Position numbers and translations under genes: made by a program. DNA of 64,000 nucleotides, from contig PAKY01000020.1 in the NCBI GenBank assembly GCA_002706885.1, positions 1 to 64,000 of the forward strand, written 5' to 3'. The DNA is from Phycisphaerae bacterium. GTDB taxonomy: Bacteria > Planctomycetota > Phycisphaerae > Phycisphaerales > UBA1924. Position 1 is the stretch's first letter. Each line of letters starts with the position of its first letter. Positions 1-9,339 of this stretch are shown here, in pieces. The notes beneath the pieces are model-generated. The model saw only the letters and a list, made by a program, of their open reading frames with translations, was not told the DNA's origin and searched no databases.

Positions 1-708
1 CCCCTTGCCGCGGACCGTGCGGATGACCTCGGGCGCCGAGGCGTCGTCCTCCAGCAGCTCACGGAGTCGCGCCACGGCCATGTCCACGGCTCGCATCGAC
101 CCCCCGCGTCCCTCCACGCCCCACACGCGCTGAAACAGCTCCTCGCGCGAGACCGCCCGACCCGCCGCCGAAGCGAGGTACGCGAGCAGCTCGCTCTCGC
201 GCTGCGGGATCGCGTTGATCGCCCCCGACGGCGTCCGCGCCTCTCGCAGCCCCAGGTCGATCGACCGACCCGCGACCCGGAACCGCTCCGTCGGCGCCGA
301 CCGCTCCGCCGAGCGACGCAGCACCGCGTTCACACGCGCGAGCAACTCCGCGACCCCGAACGGCTTGACGATGTAGTCGTCCGCCCCGAGGTCGAGCCCC
401 GCGACCCGCTCCTCGGGCTCACCGCGCGCCGTGACGCAGATCACGGGCAGCGTCGGTCGCGTCCGCCTGATCTCGCGGAGCGCCCCCAGCCCGTCCGCGG
501 GGCCATCGGCCGTCGCCACAGCGGCCGCGGAGGCGGGCAGCATCAGGTCCAGCAGCACGAGATCGACGCCATCGGCGAGGGCCGCGCGGATGCCCGAGGC
601 GACGTCACCCGCCTCGACGCTGGCGTAGCCCGCCGACCGCAGCGCCGCCGCCAACCCCGCGCGGATCGACGCGTCGTCCTCAATGATCGCCACGCGTCCG
701 CGCGCCAT
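1..708 (-). CDS. OmpR/PhoB-type response regulator (3' end cut by window edge)
   Basis: DNA-binding response regulator read leftward from an ATG at 708; the last few codons lie outside the window. The receiver (residues 1-125) has the acidic pair in IIEDD, the phospho-acceptor Asp in LLDLMLP (about D54), the switch Thr in VICVTA and the Lys in IVKPF. The winged helix (about 140-236) ends in VRTVRGKG-like sequence, which normally lies within a few residues of the C-terminus. Odd feature: an Ala-rich stretch of about 12-15 residues sits directly after MLP, where family members usually continue with the next helix. The partner kinase is not visible. Two GC-rich palindromes separate it from the gene to its right. 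Confidence 0.9.
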   Translation of the reverse strand, partial: MARGRVAIIEDDASIRAGLAAALRSAGYASVEAGDVASGIRAALADGVDLVLLDLMLPASAAAVATADGPADGLGALREIRRTRPTLPVICVTARGEPEERVAGLDLGADDYIVKPFGVAELLARVNAVLRRSAERSAPTERFRVAGRSIDLGLREARTPSGAINAIPQRESELLAYLASAAGRAVSREELFQRVWGVEGRGGSMRAVDMAVARLRELLEDDASAPEVIRTVRGKG

Positions 709-721
709 GCAGAAATACAAG

Positions 722-769
722 GCCCGGGCCTTCGCCCGGGCAATGTCCATCGATCGGGCCTCGGCCCGA
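722..769. repeat. Two GC-rich palindromes between genes
   Basis: GCCCGGGC at 722-729 pairs with the same sequence at 734-741 across a CTTC loop. TCGGGCC at 754-760 pairs with GGCCCGA at 763-769. They lie between the stop of the DUF1801 gene and the start of the response regulator, both read leftward, and may terminate or attenuate transcription. There is no T run. Confidence 0.5.
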
Positions 770-775
770 CCGCGA

Positions 776-1549
776 TCACGCCCGCTTCGTCGTCCGACGC
801 GGCGGCTTCTTGGTCATCTTCTTGGTCGCGGCCTTCTTGCCGACCTTCTTCGCGGCCTTCTTCGCCGTCTTCTTTGTCGCCTTCTTGGCGGTCTTCTTCG
901 TGGCCTTCTTGGCCGTCTTCTTGGTGGCCTTCTTCGCGGTCTTCTTGGCCGCCTTCTTCGCCCCCGCCTTCTTGGCGGCCTTCTTGCGGGTCTTCTTTGC
1001 GACCGGGGCCGCGGGGGTCTCCACCATCGTCATGGTCGGAGCTTCCGAATCACCTTCGAGCCGAGCTTTGAGCTTCATGTGCTTCTCCCGGATCTTCGGC
1101 GGCAGGTTGGCCTCGTACGTTTCGATGAAGGTGGCCACCGGAACCCGCCGCACGCACTCGCCGACAACTTCCAGCGGCACGTCCACGAGCCGCTTGAATC
1201 GAACACAACCCTTGCCCATATCGAGCGGCTTGCCCGTCGAGGTCCATTTATCGCGGAACCACGATGCCTCGTCCTCGCTCGCGTAGGTGCAGAACAGATA
1301 CAACGCCATGTGATTCTTCTGCGACGCGAGCGAAGCGAACGGCAGCGGCTGCTTCGGGTCGCAGTGGTACCCAGGCGCATAGAGACGGTGGGGCACGTAG
1401 TACCCGATCATGCGGTACTGGATCCCCTCCTCGTACCCCTCGGGAAGATTCGCCCGGATCACCCCGCGCACGGCCTCGATCGCCTCGCGCCGATCGGGGG
1501 CGAGCGAGTCGAGGTAGGCGTCGATCGATTCCGGCGGCGGCGCGGGCAT
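776..1549 (-). CDS. DUF1801 (YdhG-like) protein with lysine/alanine-rich H1-like tail
   Basis: 257 residues. Residues 1 to about 150 look like a DUF1801 domain (YdhG/YjbR-like fold; iron-chaperone or small-molecule roles have been proposed for relatives), with SIDAYLDSLAPDRREAI near the start and a conserved hydrophobic core with HMALYLFC. Residues about 170-257 are a different kind of sequence: repeated AKKTAKKATKK units of the type seen in histone H1 C-termini and bacterial Hc1/HU extensions. That tail should bind nucleic acid or be disordered. The DNA of the tail is itself a near-repeat, so its length may vary between strains. Function of the combination is unknown; the domain call is good, the role is not. 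Confidence 0.8.
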   Translation of the reverse strand: MPAPPPESIDAYLDSLAPDRREAIEAVRGVIRANLPEGYEEGIQYRMIGYYVPHRLYAPGYHCDPKQPLPFASLASQKNHMALYLFCTYASEDEASWFRDKWTSTGKPLDMGKGCVRFKRLVDVPLEVVGECVRRVPVATFIETYEANLPPKIREKHMKLKARLEGDSEAPTMTMVETPAAPVAKKTRKKAAKKAGAKKAAKKTAKKATKKTAKKATKKTAKKATKKTAKKAAKKVGKKAATKKMTKKPPRRTTKRA

Positions 1550-1657
1550 GCGGGCAATCTACCACGCCAGGCGCGAACGCCAAATCATTCCGGCGCTTTG
1601 ATGCGTTCACGGACGACAATCAGCGAGCCGCGGAAGCCCGCGTCTTGCTCGATCGTC

Positions 1658-2485
1658 TCACATCGCGGGAGACGCGAAGCTCCAACCACCGAGCTCGAAG
1701 CGCTGGCGCCACGCGTTGATGAACCGCGTGACCTCGCCGGCGCGCATCCCCGCCGGGAAACCCAGCGACGTCAGACCGACGCCATCGAACGCCGTCGTCA
1801 CCCGGTCGATCGACAGGTTGAGAAGCTGCACCCTCGCCCCACAACTCCGGCAGTCGTGGAAGAACGCCCGCACCGGGGCGAGCTTCGGCAGCTCATCGTC
1901 GCCGTCCGCCCTCGCGTGCAGCGCGAAGACCCGCGTCGAGCGGCTTTGCGATTCCTCCGACGAAGGCGCGGCCGCGTCGACGTCGCTCAAGGGCGATAGC
2001 CGGCCGAAGATTCGATCGATCTCCACGCCCGTCTCGCCCGTCAGCTTCCCGCGAACGTCGATATCAACCCCCGCCCCAACGCGACGCGATTGGATGTCTA
2101 CCACGCCTGGTCGATCGGCAAGCAGCGCCGCCATGTCCACGATCACATCCGTGCTGTCCGGGTCGTTCGTGAGCGCCGCGACCTGCCGCGATCGCTCGAA
2201 GGGCCTGAGTTCCGCCGCCCGCCGCTGATCGAACGACAATGCCTGCATCGCGATCGGCTCTTCGGCGTCGTCCAGTGCCGCGGGCGCCACGACCTGCGAT
2301 GTCGACCGAGCGTGCTCTCGCCAGGCCCACGCCGACGTGGCGATCAGCAACCCGCCCGCGACCCCCGCGATGCCCACCGCCTCATACGACGTGTGCGTGA
2401 TCGCATAGGTCGCGGTGACACCCGTCACCCCCGCGGCCGCGGCGGTCCAGATGTGGCTGCTCGCCGGTTGCATGCGTACCTCCAC
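1658..2485 (-). CDS. Membrane-anchored protein of unknown function
   Basis: 275 residues, not recognised. Two hydrophobic segments (about 12-32 and 36-55) are followed by a long soluble part. That part has a region resembling a degenerate repeat or BON-like fold around VDIQSRRVGAGVDIDVRGKL and a Cys pair in HDCRSCG near residue 215. No catalytic motif is visible. ATG at 2473 is an alternative start four codons in. The codon and GC pattern match the neighbours. Confidence 0.6.
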   Translation of the reverse strand: MEVRMQPASSHIWTAAAAGVTGVTATYAITHTSYEAVGIAGVAGGLLIATSAWAWREHARSTSQVVAPAALDDAEEPIAMQALSFDQRRAAELRPFERSRQVAALTNDPDSTDVIVDMAALLADRPGVVDIQSRRVGAGVDIDVRGKLTGETGVEIDRIFGRLSPLSDVDAAAPSSEESQSRSTRVFALHARADGDDELPKLAPVRAFFHDCRSCGARVQLLNLSIDRVTTAFDGVGLTSLGFPAGMRAGEVTRFINAWRQRFELGGWSFASPAM

Positions 2486-2519
2486 CCTGTATCAGGTGGT
2501 CCCAAACCCTCGCATCATC

Positions 2520-3194
2520 CTAGCGGCGGATGGCGCGTAGAGCAAGAATCAAACTTAGCAGTCCTACAATGACCACTAACATCGACACATAAGCCGTCCA
2601 CGTTTCAATGAAAGCGCCGATCGCGACCCCGATGAACAGCATCAAGGTTGCCGTCGCTCGGACCCCGGTCCTGCTGTAGACCGCGGTGAATACCCCGAAC
2701 AAGGCGCTCTCGACAGGCGATAGCAGCGACAGCTGACGACCCCATCGCCCAAGCAGCGGACGGACCGCGCGCCATCCCGCTTCGTTCGCCTCGTACTCCC
2801 AGCGGACGAGTCGCGGAGAGCTGACACCGCTGCCCGACGCGCCATCCTGATCGCAGTACCGCTGTCTTTCGTGCTCCATCTCATGACGAATCACGAAGAG
2901 GATCCGGATCTCCGAGCCCGATTCGAGCACGTCCCGACGACACCCGACGAACGAGATCCGCTTGACGTCCGTCACCCCCGGGATCAACGGGTCGCGCTCG
3001 TGATCATGCGACCAGCCCGCGGGCCCCTTCTCGTAGTGGCAGTAGCGCCGCCCGGGCGGATACGCATGACATAGCTCACCGGCGCCATCCGAGTACCGCC
3101 AGCATGCCCGTCCTCCGCCGCACGGACGGGCGAGCGTGCTGGCGTAGCCCTCAATCTCGTCGGAGCGACGAATAAGCCCAGTCGGATAGTGCAT
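2520..3194 (-). CDS. Membrane protein with HExEH motif, possible metalloprotease-like
   Basis: 224 residues from the ATG at 3194. Read leftward, it contains RHEMEHERQRY near residue 105, a HExxH-type arrangement. It is followed about 25 residues later by EYEANEAG, which resembles the third-ligand helix of gluzincin-like proteins. Two hydrophobic helices fill the last 60 residues. The frame stays open to 3494 with GTG candidates at 3350 and 3332. The far upstream part, however, runs through a hairpin and a palindromic repeat, so I chose the first ATG downstream of those. Base use is slightly less biased than in the neighbours. Family not recognised; protease activity is a guess from the motif. 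Confidence 0.55.
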   Translation of the reverse strand: MHYPTGLIRRSDEIEGYASTLARPCGGGRACWRYSDGAGELCHAYPPGRRYCHYEKGPAGWSHDHERDPLIPGVTDVKRISFVGCRRDVLESGSEIRILFVIRHEMEHERQRYCDQDGASGSGVSSPRLVRWEYEANEAGWRAVRPLLGRWGRQLSLLSPVESALFGVFTAVYSRTGVRATATLMLFIGVAIGAFIETWTAYVSMLVVIVGLLSLILALRAIRR

Positions 3195-3394
3195 GCGCGA
3201 ACGGTCCCAGAATCCAATGCGAGACGCTGCGTCCGCGTCGGTTTGGGAGACTATCGGAAGATGATCGTCATGACAACGTCTGGTCCGCGACGCCGCGGTC
3301 GCGACGCGCGGCCCGGTCCTCCAGCGTGTCACGCGCGGCAGTTCGCACACGCCGACGAGATCGCCGCGTTCGTCGCTGACTGATGGCCAGCCGT

Positions 3395-3414
3395 GCAGGG
3401 GAGGTGTCCCCTGC
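3395..3414. terminator. Hairpin, possible terminator
   Basis: GCAGGGGA at 3395-3402 and TCCCCTGC at 3407-3414 enclose a GGTG loop. No strong T run follows on either strand, so it may be a plain hairpin. Confidence 0.4.
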
Positions 3415-3465
3415 AACCCCTCTTCCGGAGTGTGGGAGTCGGGGTTGGGGCGGACGCCAGGCGCA

Positions 3466-3497
3466 CGCCCGCGCTTCGCGTGGGCGTGGCACACCGG
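3466..3497. repeat. Single arm of GGTGTGCCA palindromic repeat family
   Basis: A 32-base stretch ending GTGGGCGTGGCACACCGG. It matches, with a few changes, one arm of the perfect 30-bp inverted repeat at 13739-13823. This suggests a dispersed family in this genome. Confidence 0.6.
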
Positions 3498-3528
3498 AGG
3501 GGAGGCGCCGCGCGGGCGGCGGTCCTGC

Positions 3529-3560
3529 TTGGTCAGTTGGTCAGTCGGTCAGTTGGTCAG
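3529..3560. repeat. Four tandem copies of an 8-bp unit across a stop codon
   Basis: TTGGTCAG, TTGGTCAG, TCGGTCAG, TTGGTCAG follow one another. The stop codon of the leftward secreted-protein gene (3549-3551) lies in the third unit. Slippage here would change the last residues of that protein or its stop. Confidence 0.85.
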
Positions 3561-4886
3561 GCGGGCTATGGCTTCGAGGAGGTCGGCCTGGGTCACGATG
3601 CCGCTTGGAGCGGTCAGGTCGGCGGCGATCGAGCCGGCGTCGTACTCCCGCAGGTAGCGGAGCGCGTCGAAGGCGTCGAGCTGGTTGAAGGGGGGCTCGA
3701 GGTCGACGGTCGCGCCAACGAAGATCGGCGCCGAGGTTTGCGTGTCGCCGTAGTGGTCGGTGATGGTCGCCTGGAGCACGCGGTTGGCGATCGCGGCGGG
3801 GGTGGTCACCTCGAACGCCCCCGTCGGCGTCACGGCGATCTGGACGAACGGCTCGAAGATCGACCCCGCCGACCACGCTACGCTCGAGATGTACTGCCCC
3901 GTGTCCGCGTCCGGGTCGGCGGTGAAGCGGACGTGGTAGGCGTCGGCGACGCCCCCTCGGTCCGCGCCCGCGCGGAGGCTCGCCCCGCTCGGCGCGGGCG
4001 CGGGCGTCGCGACCCCCGCGGGCTGGATCTCGTTGACGATCCGTATCGAGACGCTCCAGTCCGTAACAGCCGAGACGTCGATGATCCGGTGCGGCTCGCC
4101 GCAGAGGCTGATGCAGCTTCGGTAGGCCTGCCCGCCGATCTCGGGGATGAAGTCGCGGTCGACCTCGCCGCTCGCGTACTCGAGCAGGACGACGCGGGTG
4201 TACTTCACGCCCGGGTACTCCGCGAACTCGCGCACCTCTCCCGAGAGCGTGATCGGCGCCTCGGGGAAGCCGAAGTCGAACGCGGTCCCCGTGTTGCGGT
4301 CGGGCGACCCGGCGTCGGCGCTGAGCCAATTGCGGAACTGGCTCAGGCCGATGAAGCCGTCGTAGATGTACCGATCGGCGCTGCCGAAGCTCGCGTTCCA
4401 GCGGGTCGTCCGCTCGATCTCGGTGCCGGGCTGGCCACGGACCCACGCGCGGACGCGGGTCTCGTTGAGGAGGTCCTCGAAGGCGATGAACTGGATGTCC
4501 CAGTTCCAGGTCATGTCGAACGCGCCCGAGGCCGAGGTCGGCGTGAAGGCGCCGCGGTTGACCATCATCGATCGCTGCGGGTTGCCCGTCCGGCTCGAGA
4601 TGAAGCCCATCTCGTCGGCCAGTCGCCACGCCCCGAAGGCGGTCTGGAGGCTCGAGCCGATGCTCAGCCGATCGCTGTCGCTGTAATAGGTGGTCTGCCA
4701 CCCCGTGTGCTCGACGACGGGCTGGAGGTCCCAGACGACGGGCGGGGCGACCTCGGGCACGACGGGCGTCCCATCGACGATCTTGAACGTCGCGGGGGCG
4801 GCGGGCTGGGCGAGCGCGAGCGGCGCCGCGAACAGGCACGCGCCCACGGCGCAGGCGTCGATGTGTGTGTGGTTTCGGTGTCCCAA
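3549..4886 (-). CDS. Secreted protein with divergent dockerin-like C-terminus
   Basis: 445 residues with a signal peptide (hydrophobic run ACAVGACLFAAPLALA, cleavage near AQPAA). The body is a beta-rich exported protein rich in W, Y and D and containing a few Cys; I do not recognise it. The last 45 residues (from NQLDAFDALRYLREYDAG to the end) contain two helix-like segments separated by LTAPSG. They resemble, in a weakened form, the paired repeats of the GC-type dockerins elsewhere in the window. The 3' end sits in an 8-bp tandem repeat. The gene is transcribed divergently from the next one. Confidence 0.7.
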   Translation of the reverse strand: MGHRNHTHIDACAVGACLFAAPLALAQPAAPATFKIVDGTPVVPEVAPPVVWDLQPVVEHTGWQTTYYSDSDRLSIGSSLQTAFGAWRLADEMGFISSRTGNPQRSMMVNRGAFTPTSASGAFDMTWNWDIQFIAFEDLLNETRVRAWVRGQPGTEIERTTRWNASFGSADRYIYDGFIGLSQFRNWLSADAGSPDRNTGTAFDFGFPEAPITLSGEVREFAEYPGVKYTRVVLLEYASGEVDRDFIPEIGGQAYRSCISLCGEPHRIIDVSAVTDWSVSIRIVNEIQPAGVATPAPAPSGASLRAGADRGGVADAYHVRFTADPDADTGQYISSVAWSAGSIFEPFVQIAVTPTGAFEVTTPAAIANRVLQATITDHYGDTQTSAPIFVGATVDLEPPFNQLDAFDALRYLREYDAGSIAADLTAPSGIVTQADLLEAIARLTN

Positions 4887-5200
4887 GGTTCTCTCCCCGT
4901 GTTGTGGCTTGCGGTGGTCCTCAGGAGGGCAAGCGAGAACGGGGGGCGGGGGCGGCGCCGGGTTGGGAGAGGAATTGGCGGAAGCGGCACTCTGCCCGAT
5001 CCTGCGTCATGGGCGGCCAAAGGGGCGACGGAAATCGTCGATGGGACGGGAGGTGTGGCTAGATCAGTAGCGAACACCAGGGCTTTGACGTCTCAAGGCC
5101 GGGCTGTAGCTCTTCTGAGTCGAAATCTCCCTGTCGCGAGACGTCGTCGTCTTAGTTATCATGTTTGCGATGAATTAACAGTGAGTAGGAGCGATGCCAT
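4887..5200. other. Divergent intergenic region, no gene seen
   Basis: Separates two divergently read secreted-protein genes and must hold both promoters. The right half is less GC-rich than the left and includes TTATCATGTTTGCGATG just before the rightward gene. I see no clear -35/-10 pair, operator or RNA structure. Confidence 0.4.
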
Positions 5201-5944
5201 ATGAAAGTACGTCTCGCAGCAGCGATCTGCGTTCTTCACTCGAATGCGGTCGCATCGATCGTCGTCACAGATCGGTTTGTCGAAGTGGCTGGAGGCGGCA
5301 CGCCATTGGCCAAGCTCGGGCGCTTCACGCAGCTCGAAATTGACGCGCCTGAGTTGCCGGGATCGGCCGGCGTGTTTTCGGGAGTCATCCGCGTCGCAAC
5401 GGTTCGTGATCCATTTGCGGCAAGCTTCGGTATTCAGCGAGACATTACCCCGTGGCTCCTGCTGAATGCCAATGTCGACGACGGTGTCACCGCCGAACTC
5501 TCCGGATCGATTCCGGTTTCGTTCACGATTGAAGTGCTGTCGAACGGATCTGTTGCCAACCGTTCTGGTAGCGACTCATTCAGCGGCACGCCGACACTCA
5601 TCTCTGGACCGCATAGTGGTTCCAATTGGTATCCGGCCGACGGAGAAGCAAGCGGGATCGGAATCGATGGCTTTACGTCGCTCGATCCCGCCGCGTTTGA
5701 TCGACTATTCGGACGATTCGTCGACGTCCGAATTTCCGTTGCCATTACAGCGAACTGGAGCCTACTCAATGGCGATGGGGAGCCTGTAGCGGTCACATTT
5801 GGACCGACGCGGTCTCGGTCTGGCATTGTTGCCGCCGATATTCAGATCTTCGGAGCGGTCCCGTCGTCGGCATCAGCGACGCCGCTTGCTGGAGCGATGG
5901 CCTTTGCGTCTCGACGTCGCCGGGATGGCATCGTGGAGGCGTAG
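5201..5944 (+). CDS. Secreted protein with degenerate PEP-CTERM-like tail
   Basis: 247 residues, signal peptide at 1-18 (MKVRLAAAICVLHSNAVAS). The body is Ser/Thr/Gly-rich and beta-strand-like, with no recognised domain. The end (VPSSASATPLAGAMAFASRRRR plus a short tail) has the outline of the sorting signals in the window: small-residue motif, hydrophobic stretch, Arg cluster. It lacks the PxP motif and carries six extra residues after the Arg cluster, so sorting by exosortase is uncertain. GC content is visibly lower than in the surrounding genes, which may mean recent acquisition. Confidence 0.65.
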   Translation: MKVRLAAAICVLHSNAVASIVVTDRFVEVAGGGTPLAKLGRFTQLEIDAPELPGSAGVFSGVIRVATVRDPFAASFGIQRDITPWLLLNANVDDGVTAELSGSIPVSFTIEVLSNGSVANRSGSDSFSGTPTLISGPHSGSNWYPADGEASGIGIDGFTSLDPAAFDRLFGRFVDVRISVAITANWSLLNGDGEPVAVTFGPTRSRSGIVAADIQIFGAVPSSASATPLAGAMAFASRRRRDGIVEA

Positions 5945-5982
5945 GTGGTCTTCTTAAGACAGGGGCTCTGATTAGCTCGACG

Positions 5983-6531
5983 TCAGAAGCCCAGGGACTC
6001 GGGTCCCTGGGTTTTCGGGGTGCGGGTGGTGGCGTCGCGGTTGGCGTGGGCGAGGATGTAGCGGTAGGCGGTCACCTGGTGATCGCGATCGCGGACCGGC
6101 TGGGCGTGTGAGCGGACGGCCCAGACCTTGCCTCGCGGGACGATGCCGGCGTCTGTGATCGCTCGGGCGCTGTGCTTCTTCGCGAGGCCGACCCAATGCC
6201 TCGGGCGATCGTCTTCGAAGCGGGCGAGCAGGTGGGCGTGGTGGTCGTCGATCGCGAGCGCGATCATCTGGATCGCGTGACGCTCGAACGTGCTCACGAC
6301 CGCGTCCGCCGCTAGCTCCCGGGCCTCTGGCGAGAGACGCACGGGCGGGCGTGACATCAGGCGTTCAGACTGAACAAGCAGTTCATGACCATCCTCGGGC
6401 GGGGGCGGATGGCTCATATCGCCGTCGACGTGCTCTCGATGATGCCGCGTGTGCCAGCTCCTTACGTCGCCCCGCAGCCATGTCCCATGGGTGCTGAAGG
6501 TGACGTGGTACCAAGAGCGCCAAGCGATCAT
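5983..6531 (-). CDS. REP-associated tyrosine transposase (RAYT, Y1_Tnp/IS200-like)
   Basis: 182 residues from ATG 6531; the frame is open further upstream, but that part runs through hairpin repeats. WYHVTFSTHGTWLRGD near the start is typical of the family. The HUH pair is H98-A-H100 in DDHHAHLL, and the catalytic Tyr should be Y156 or Y158 in TAYRYILAH. RAYTs are single-domain nickases thought to move short palindromic repeats. Here one hairpin (5990-6011) lies inside the last codons, and two more (6583-6604, 6631-6654) lie just upstream. The final residues TQGPESLGF are therefore encoded by repeat DNA. It sits downstream of groEL in the same orientation. Confidence 0.85.
   Translation of the reverse strand: MIAWRSWYHVTFSTHGTWLRGDVRSWHTRHHREHVDGDMSHPPPPEDGHELLVQSERLMSRPPVRLSPEARELAADAVVSTFERHAIQMIALAIDDHHAHLLARFEDDRPRHWVGLAKKHSARAITDAGIVPRGKVWAVRSHAQPVRDRDHQVTAYRYILAHANRDATTRTPKTQGPESLGF
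5990..6011. repeat. RAYT-linked palindrome, copy 1
   Basis: Arms CCCAGGGAC (5990-5998) and GTCCCTGGG (6003-6011) around TCGG. It lies inside the 3' end of the transposase gene and is identical to the copy at 6632-6653. Confidence 0.9.
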
Positions 6532-6582
6532 GTTCGGAGCATACACGGCTACCCCGTGCACCCAAACACCGCGCAGAAAAAA

Positions 6583-6604
6583 CCCAGGGATCCAAATCCC
6601 TGGG
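6583..6604. repeat. RAYT-linked palindrome, variant copy 2
   Basis: Arms CCCAGGGAT (6583-6591) and ATCCCTGGG (6596-6604) around CCAA. The arms differ from the other two copies by a compensated base pair (C-G to T-A), which suggests that the structure is under selection. Confidence 0.9.
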
Positions 6605-6630
6605 CTCTGTGAGCATCGGATGTCCAACAG

Positions 6631-6654
6631 GCCCAGGGACTCGGGTCCCTGGGC
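6631..6654. repeat. RAYT-linked palindrome, copy 3, just after groEL
   Basis: Arms GCCCAGGGAC (6631-6640) and GTCCCTGGGC (6645-6654). It begins 6 bases after the groEL stop codon in the direction of transcription, so it may also act as the groEL terminator or as a 3'-end stabiliser. Confidence 0.9.
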
Positions 6655-6660
6655 TTTCAC

Positions 6661-8380
<1,720 letters not shown>

Positions 8381-8381
8381 C

Positions 8382-8603
8382 TCATTCCGTACCGATTCGG
8401 ACGTATGCGACGCGGTCGGCGTCGATGATGAAAATGCTCTGGCCGTCCGTGAGCTTGAGCAGGTGGTCGGGCTCGTCGGGGACGAGCATGGCGTTGCGGA
8501 TGGTGAGCGTGGTGTGCGGCTCGTAGACGTTGTCGAAGACGAACGTCGCCGTGCGTTGACCCTTGAGCTCTTCGAGGGCTTTGCGGAGGGTTTCGGGGGT
8601 CAT
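8382..8603 (-). CDS. Small unknown protein inside the groE operon
   Basis: 73 residues, not recognised: MTPETLRKALEELKGQ followed by beta-strand-like sequence ending YVRIGTE. It is predicted soluble and has no Cys. Its start overlaps the end of the gene before it by 4 bases (ATGA), which makes translational coupling likely and supports it being real. Coding bias (G/C in third positions) matches the neighbours. Confidence 0.65.
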   Translation of the reverse strand: MTPETLRKALEELKGQRTATFVFDNVYEPHTTLTIRNAMLVPDEPDHLLKLTDGQSIFIIDADRVAYVRIGTE

Positions 8604-8920
8604 GTCAGGTTCACAGTTTCAAGCAATACGATCGCCGATGGCTCGAACCTCATTCGCAGGCCGATTCCATGACTCCAGCCCTCCTGCTCCGGCGCATTAA
8701 TCCGCCCGGACGAGAGGGCGTACATCTCATCGTGACCAGGATTCCAAAAGTAGATCTCGGCGGTAAGCTCGATCCGGCCGTCGGTTGTCCACTTTGCACT
8801 ACCGCTTCGAGCGGCGCTGTTCGTAATTCCGATCAAGCGACCGTTCAGAAGTGCGAAGATCGGTCGCTCCTGATCGATCGCCTCCGCAAGCTCTCGTGCT
8901 ATCGCCTCGCCGTAACTCAT
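8600..8920 (-). CDS. Small unknown protein directly after groES
   Basis: 106 residues, not recognised. An N-terminal helix (SYGEAIARELAEAIDQE) precedes a beta-rich part with ITNSAARSGSAKW and EIYFWNPGHDEMYAL. Its ATG overlaps the groES stop (TGATG) and its own stop overlaps the next start. It is therefore in a tightly coupled operon with groES. Less GC-biased than groES. Confidence 0.65.
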   Translation of the reverse strand: MSYGEAIARELAEAIDQERPIFALLNGRLIGITNSAARSGSAKWTTDGRIELTAEIYFWNPGHDEMYALSSGRINAPEQEGWSHGIGLRMRFEPSAIVLLETVNLT

Positions 8921-9234
8921 CAGTCGATCACCGCGAGGATGTCGTCCTCGCTCATGATCAGCAGCTCGTCGCCGTCGAGCTTGAGCTCGGTGCCGGCGTA
9001 GCTGGTGAAGATGATCTTGTCGCCCTTCTTGACGGTGAGCGGGGTGCGCTCGCCGGTCTCGGTGTTGAGCTTGCCGTCGCCGACGGCTTCGATGACGCCG
9101 GTCTTGGGGCGCTCCTTCGAGCCTTCCGGGAGGAAGATGCCCGACGCGGTCTGCGTCTCGGCCTCGTCGCGGCGGACGATCACTTTGTCGTGGAGGGGGC
9201 GGATCGCGGTCTTCTTGGCGGTAGCGGTTGCCAT
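8920..9234 (-). CDS. groES: Co-chaperonin GroES (10 kDa)
   Basis: 104 residues. It caps the GroEL chamber. It starts IRPLHDKVIVRRDEAETQTASG; the mobile loop SGIFLPEGSKERP and the GDKIIFTSYAGTELKLDG beta region are typical. It is slightly longer than most GroES because of an N-terminal TATAKK extension. It is the first gene of the operon. A GC hairpin lies about 20 bases upstream of its start in the leader. Confidence 0.97.
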   Translation of the reverse strand: MATATAKKTAIRPLHDKVIVRRDEAETQTASGIFLPEGSKERPKTGVIEAVGDGKLNTETGERTPLTVKKGDKIIFTSYAGTELKLDGDELLIMSEDDILAVID

Positions 9235-9252
9235 CTTCTTTTCTCCATCAGG

Positions 9253-9271
9253 CCGGCGGACGTCGCCGGCT
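9253..9271 (-). promoter_or_regulatory. Hairpin in the groES leader
   Basis: GCCGGCG (9253-9259) and CGCCGGC (9265-9271) around GACGT, 19 bases upstream of the groES ATG. Further upstream is a TTGACC hexamer on the minus strand (about 9288-9293) that could be a -35. A role in heat control is possible but unproven. Confidence 0.35.
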
Positions 9272-9300
9272 CGTTCCCACCTGTTTCAGGTCAATTCCAA

Positions 9301-9327
9301 GGGACCCAATCCTGTGGCCGGGGTCCC
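9301..9327 (-). terminator. Hairpin between receiver gene and groES
   Basis: GGGACCC (9301-9307) and GGGTCCC (9321-9327) flank 13 bases. It lies just downstream of the receiver-like gene (stop at 9340), so it could end that transcript. No T run follows. Confidence 0.35.
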
Positions 9328-9339
9328 GTCGGCCGTTGG

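Larger units (their letters stand above)
3195..3548. other. Repeat-bearing intergenic stretch
   Basis: No convincing gene apart from a possible N-terminal extension of the leftward membrane protein. It holds a hairpin with 8-bp arms (3395-3402 and 3407-3414), a single arm of a palindromic repeat (3466-3497) that recurs at 13794-13823, and part of an 8-bp tandem repeat (3529-3560). Confidence 0.6.

Noticed and set aside
3393-5204. 603-codon open frame opposite the secreted protein gene
   Set aside because: Arg/Gly-rich antisense frame; the opposite strand has a signal peptide and a coherent protein.
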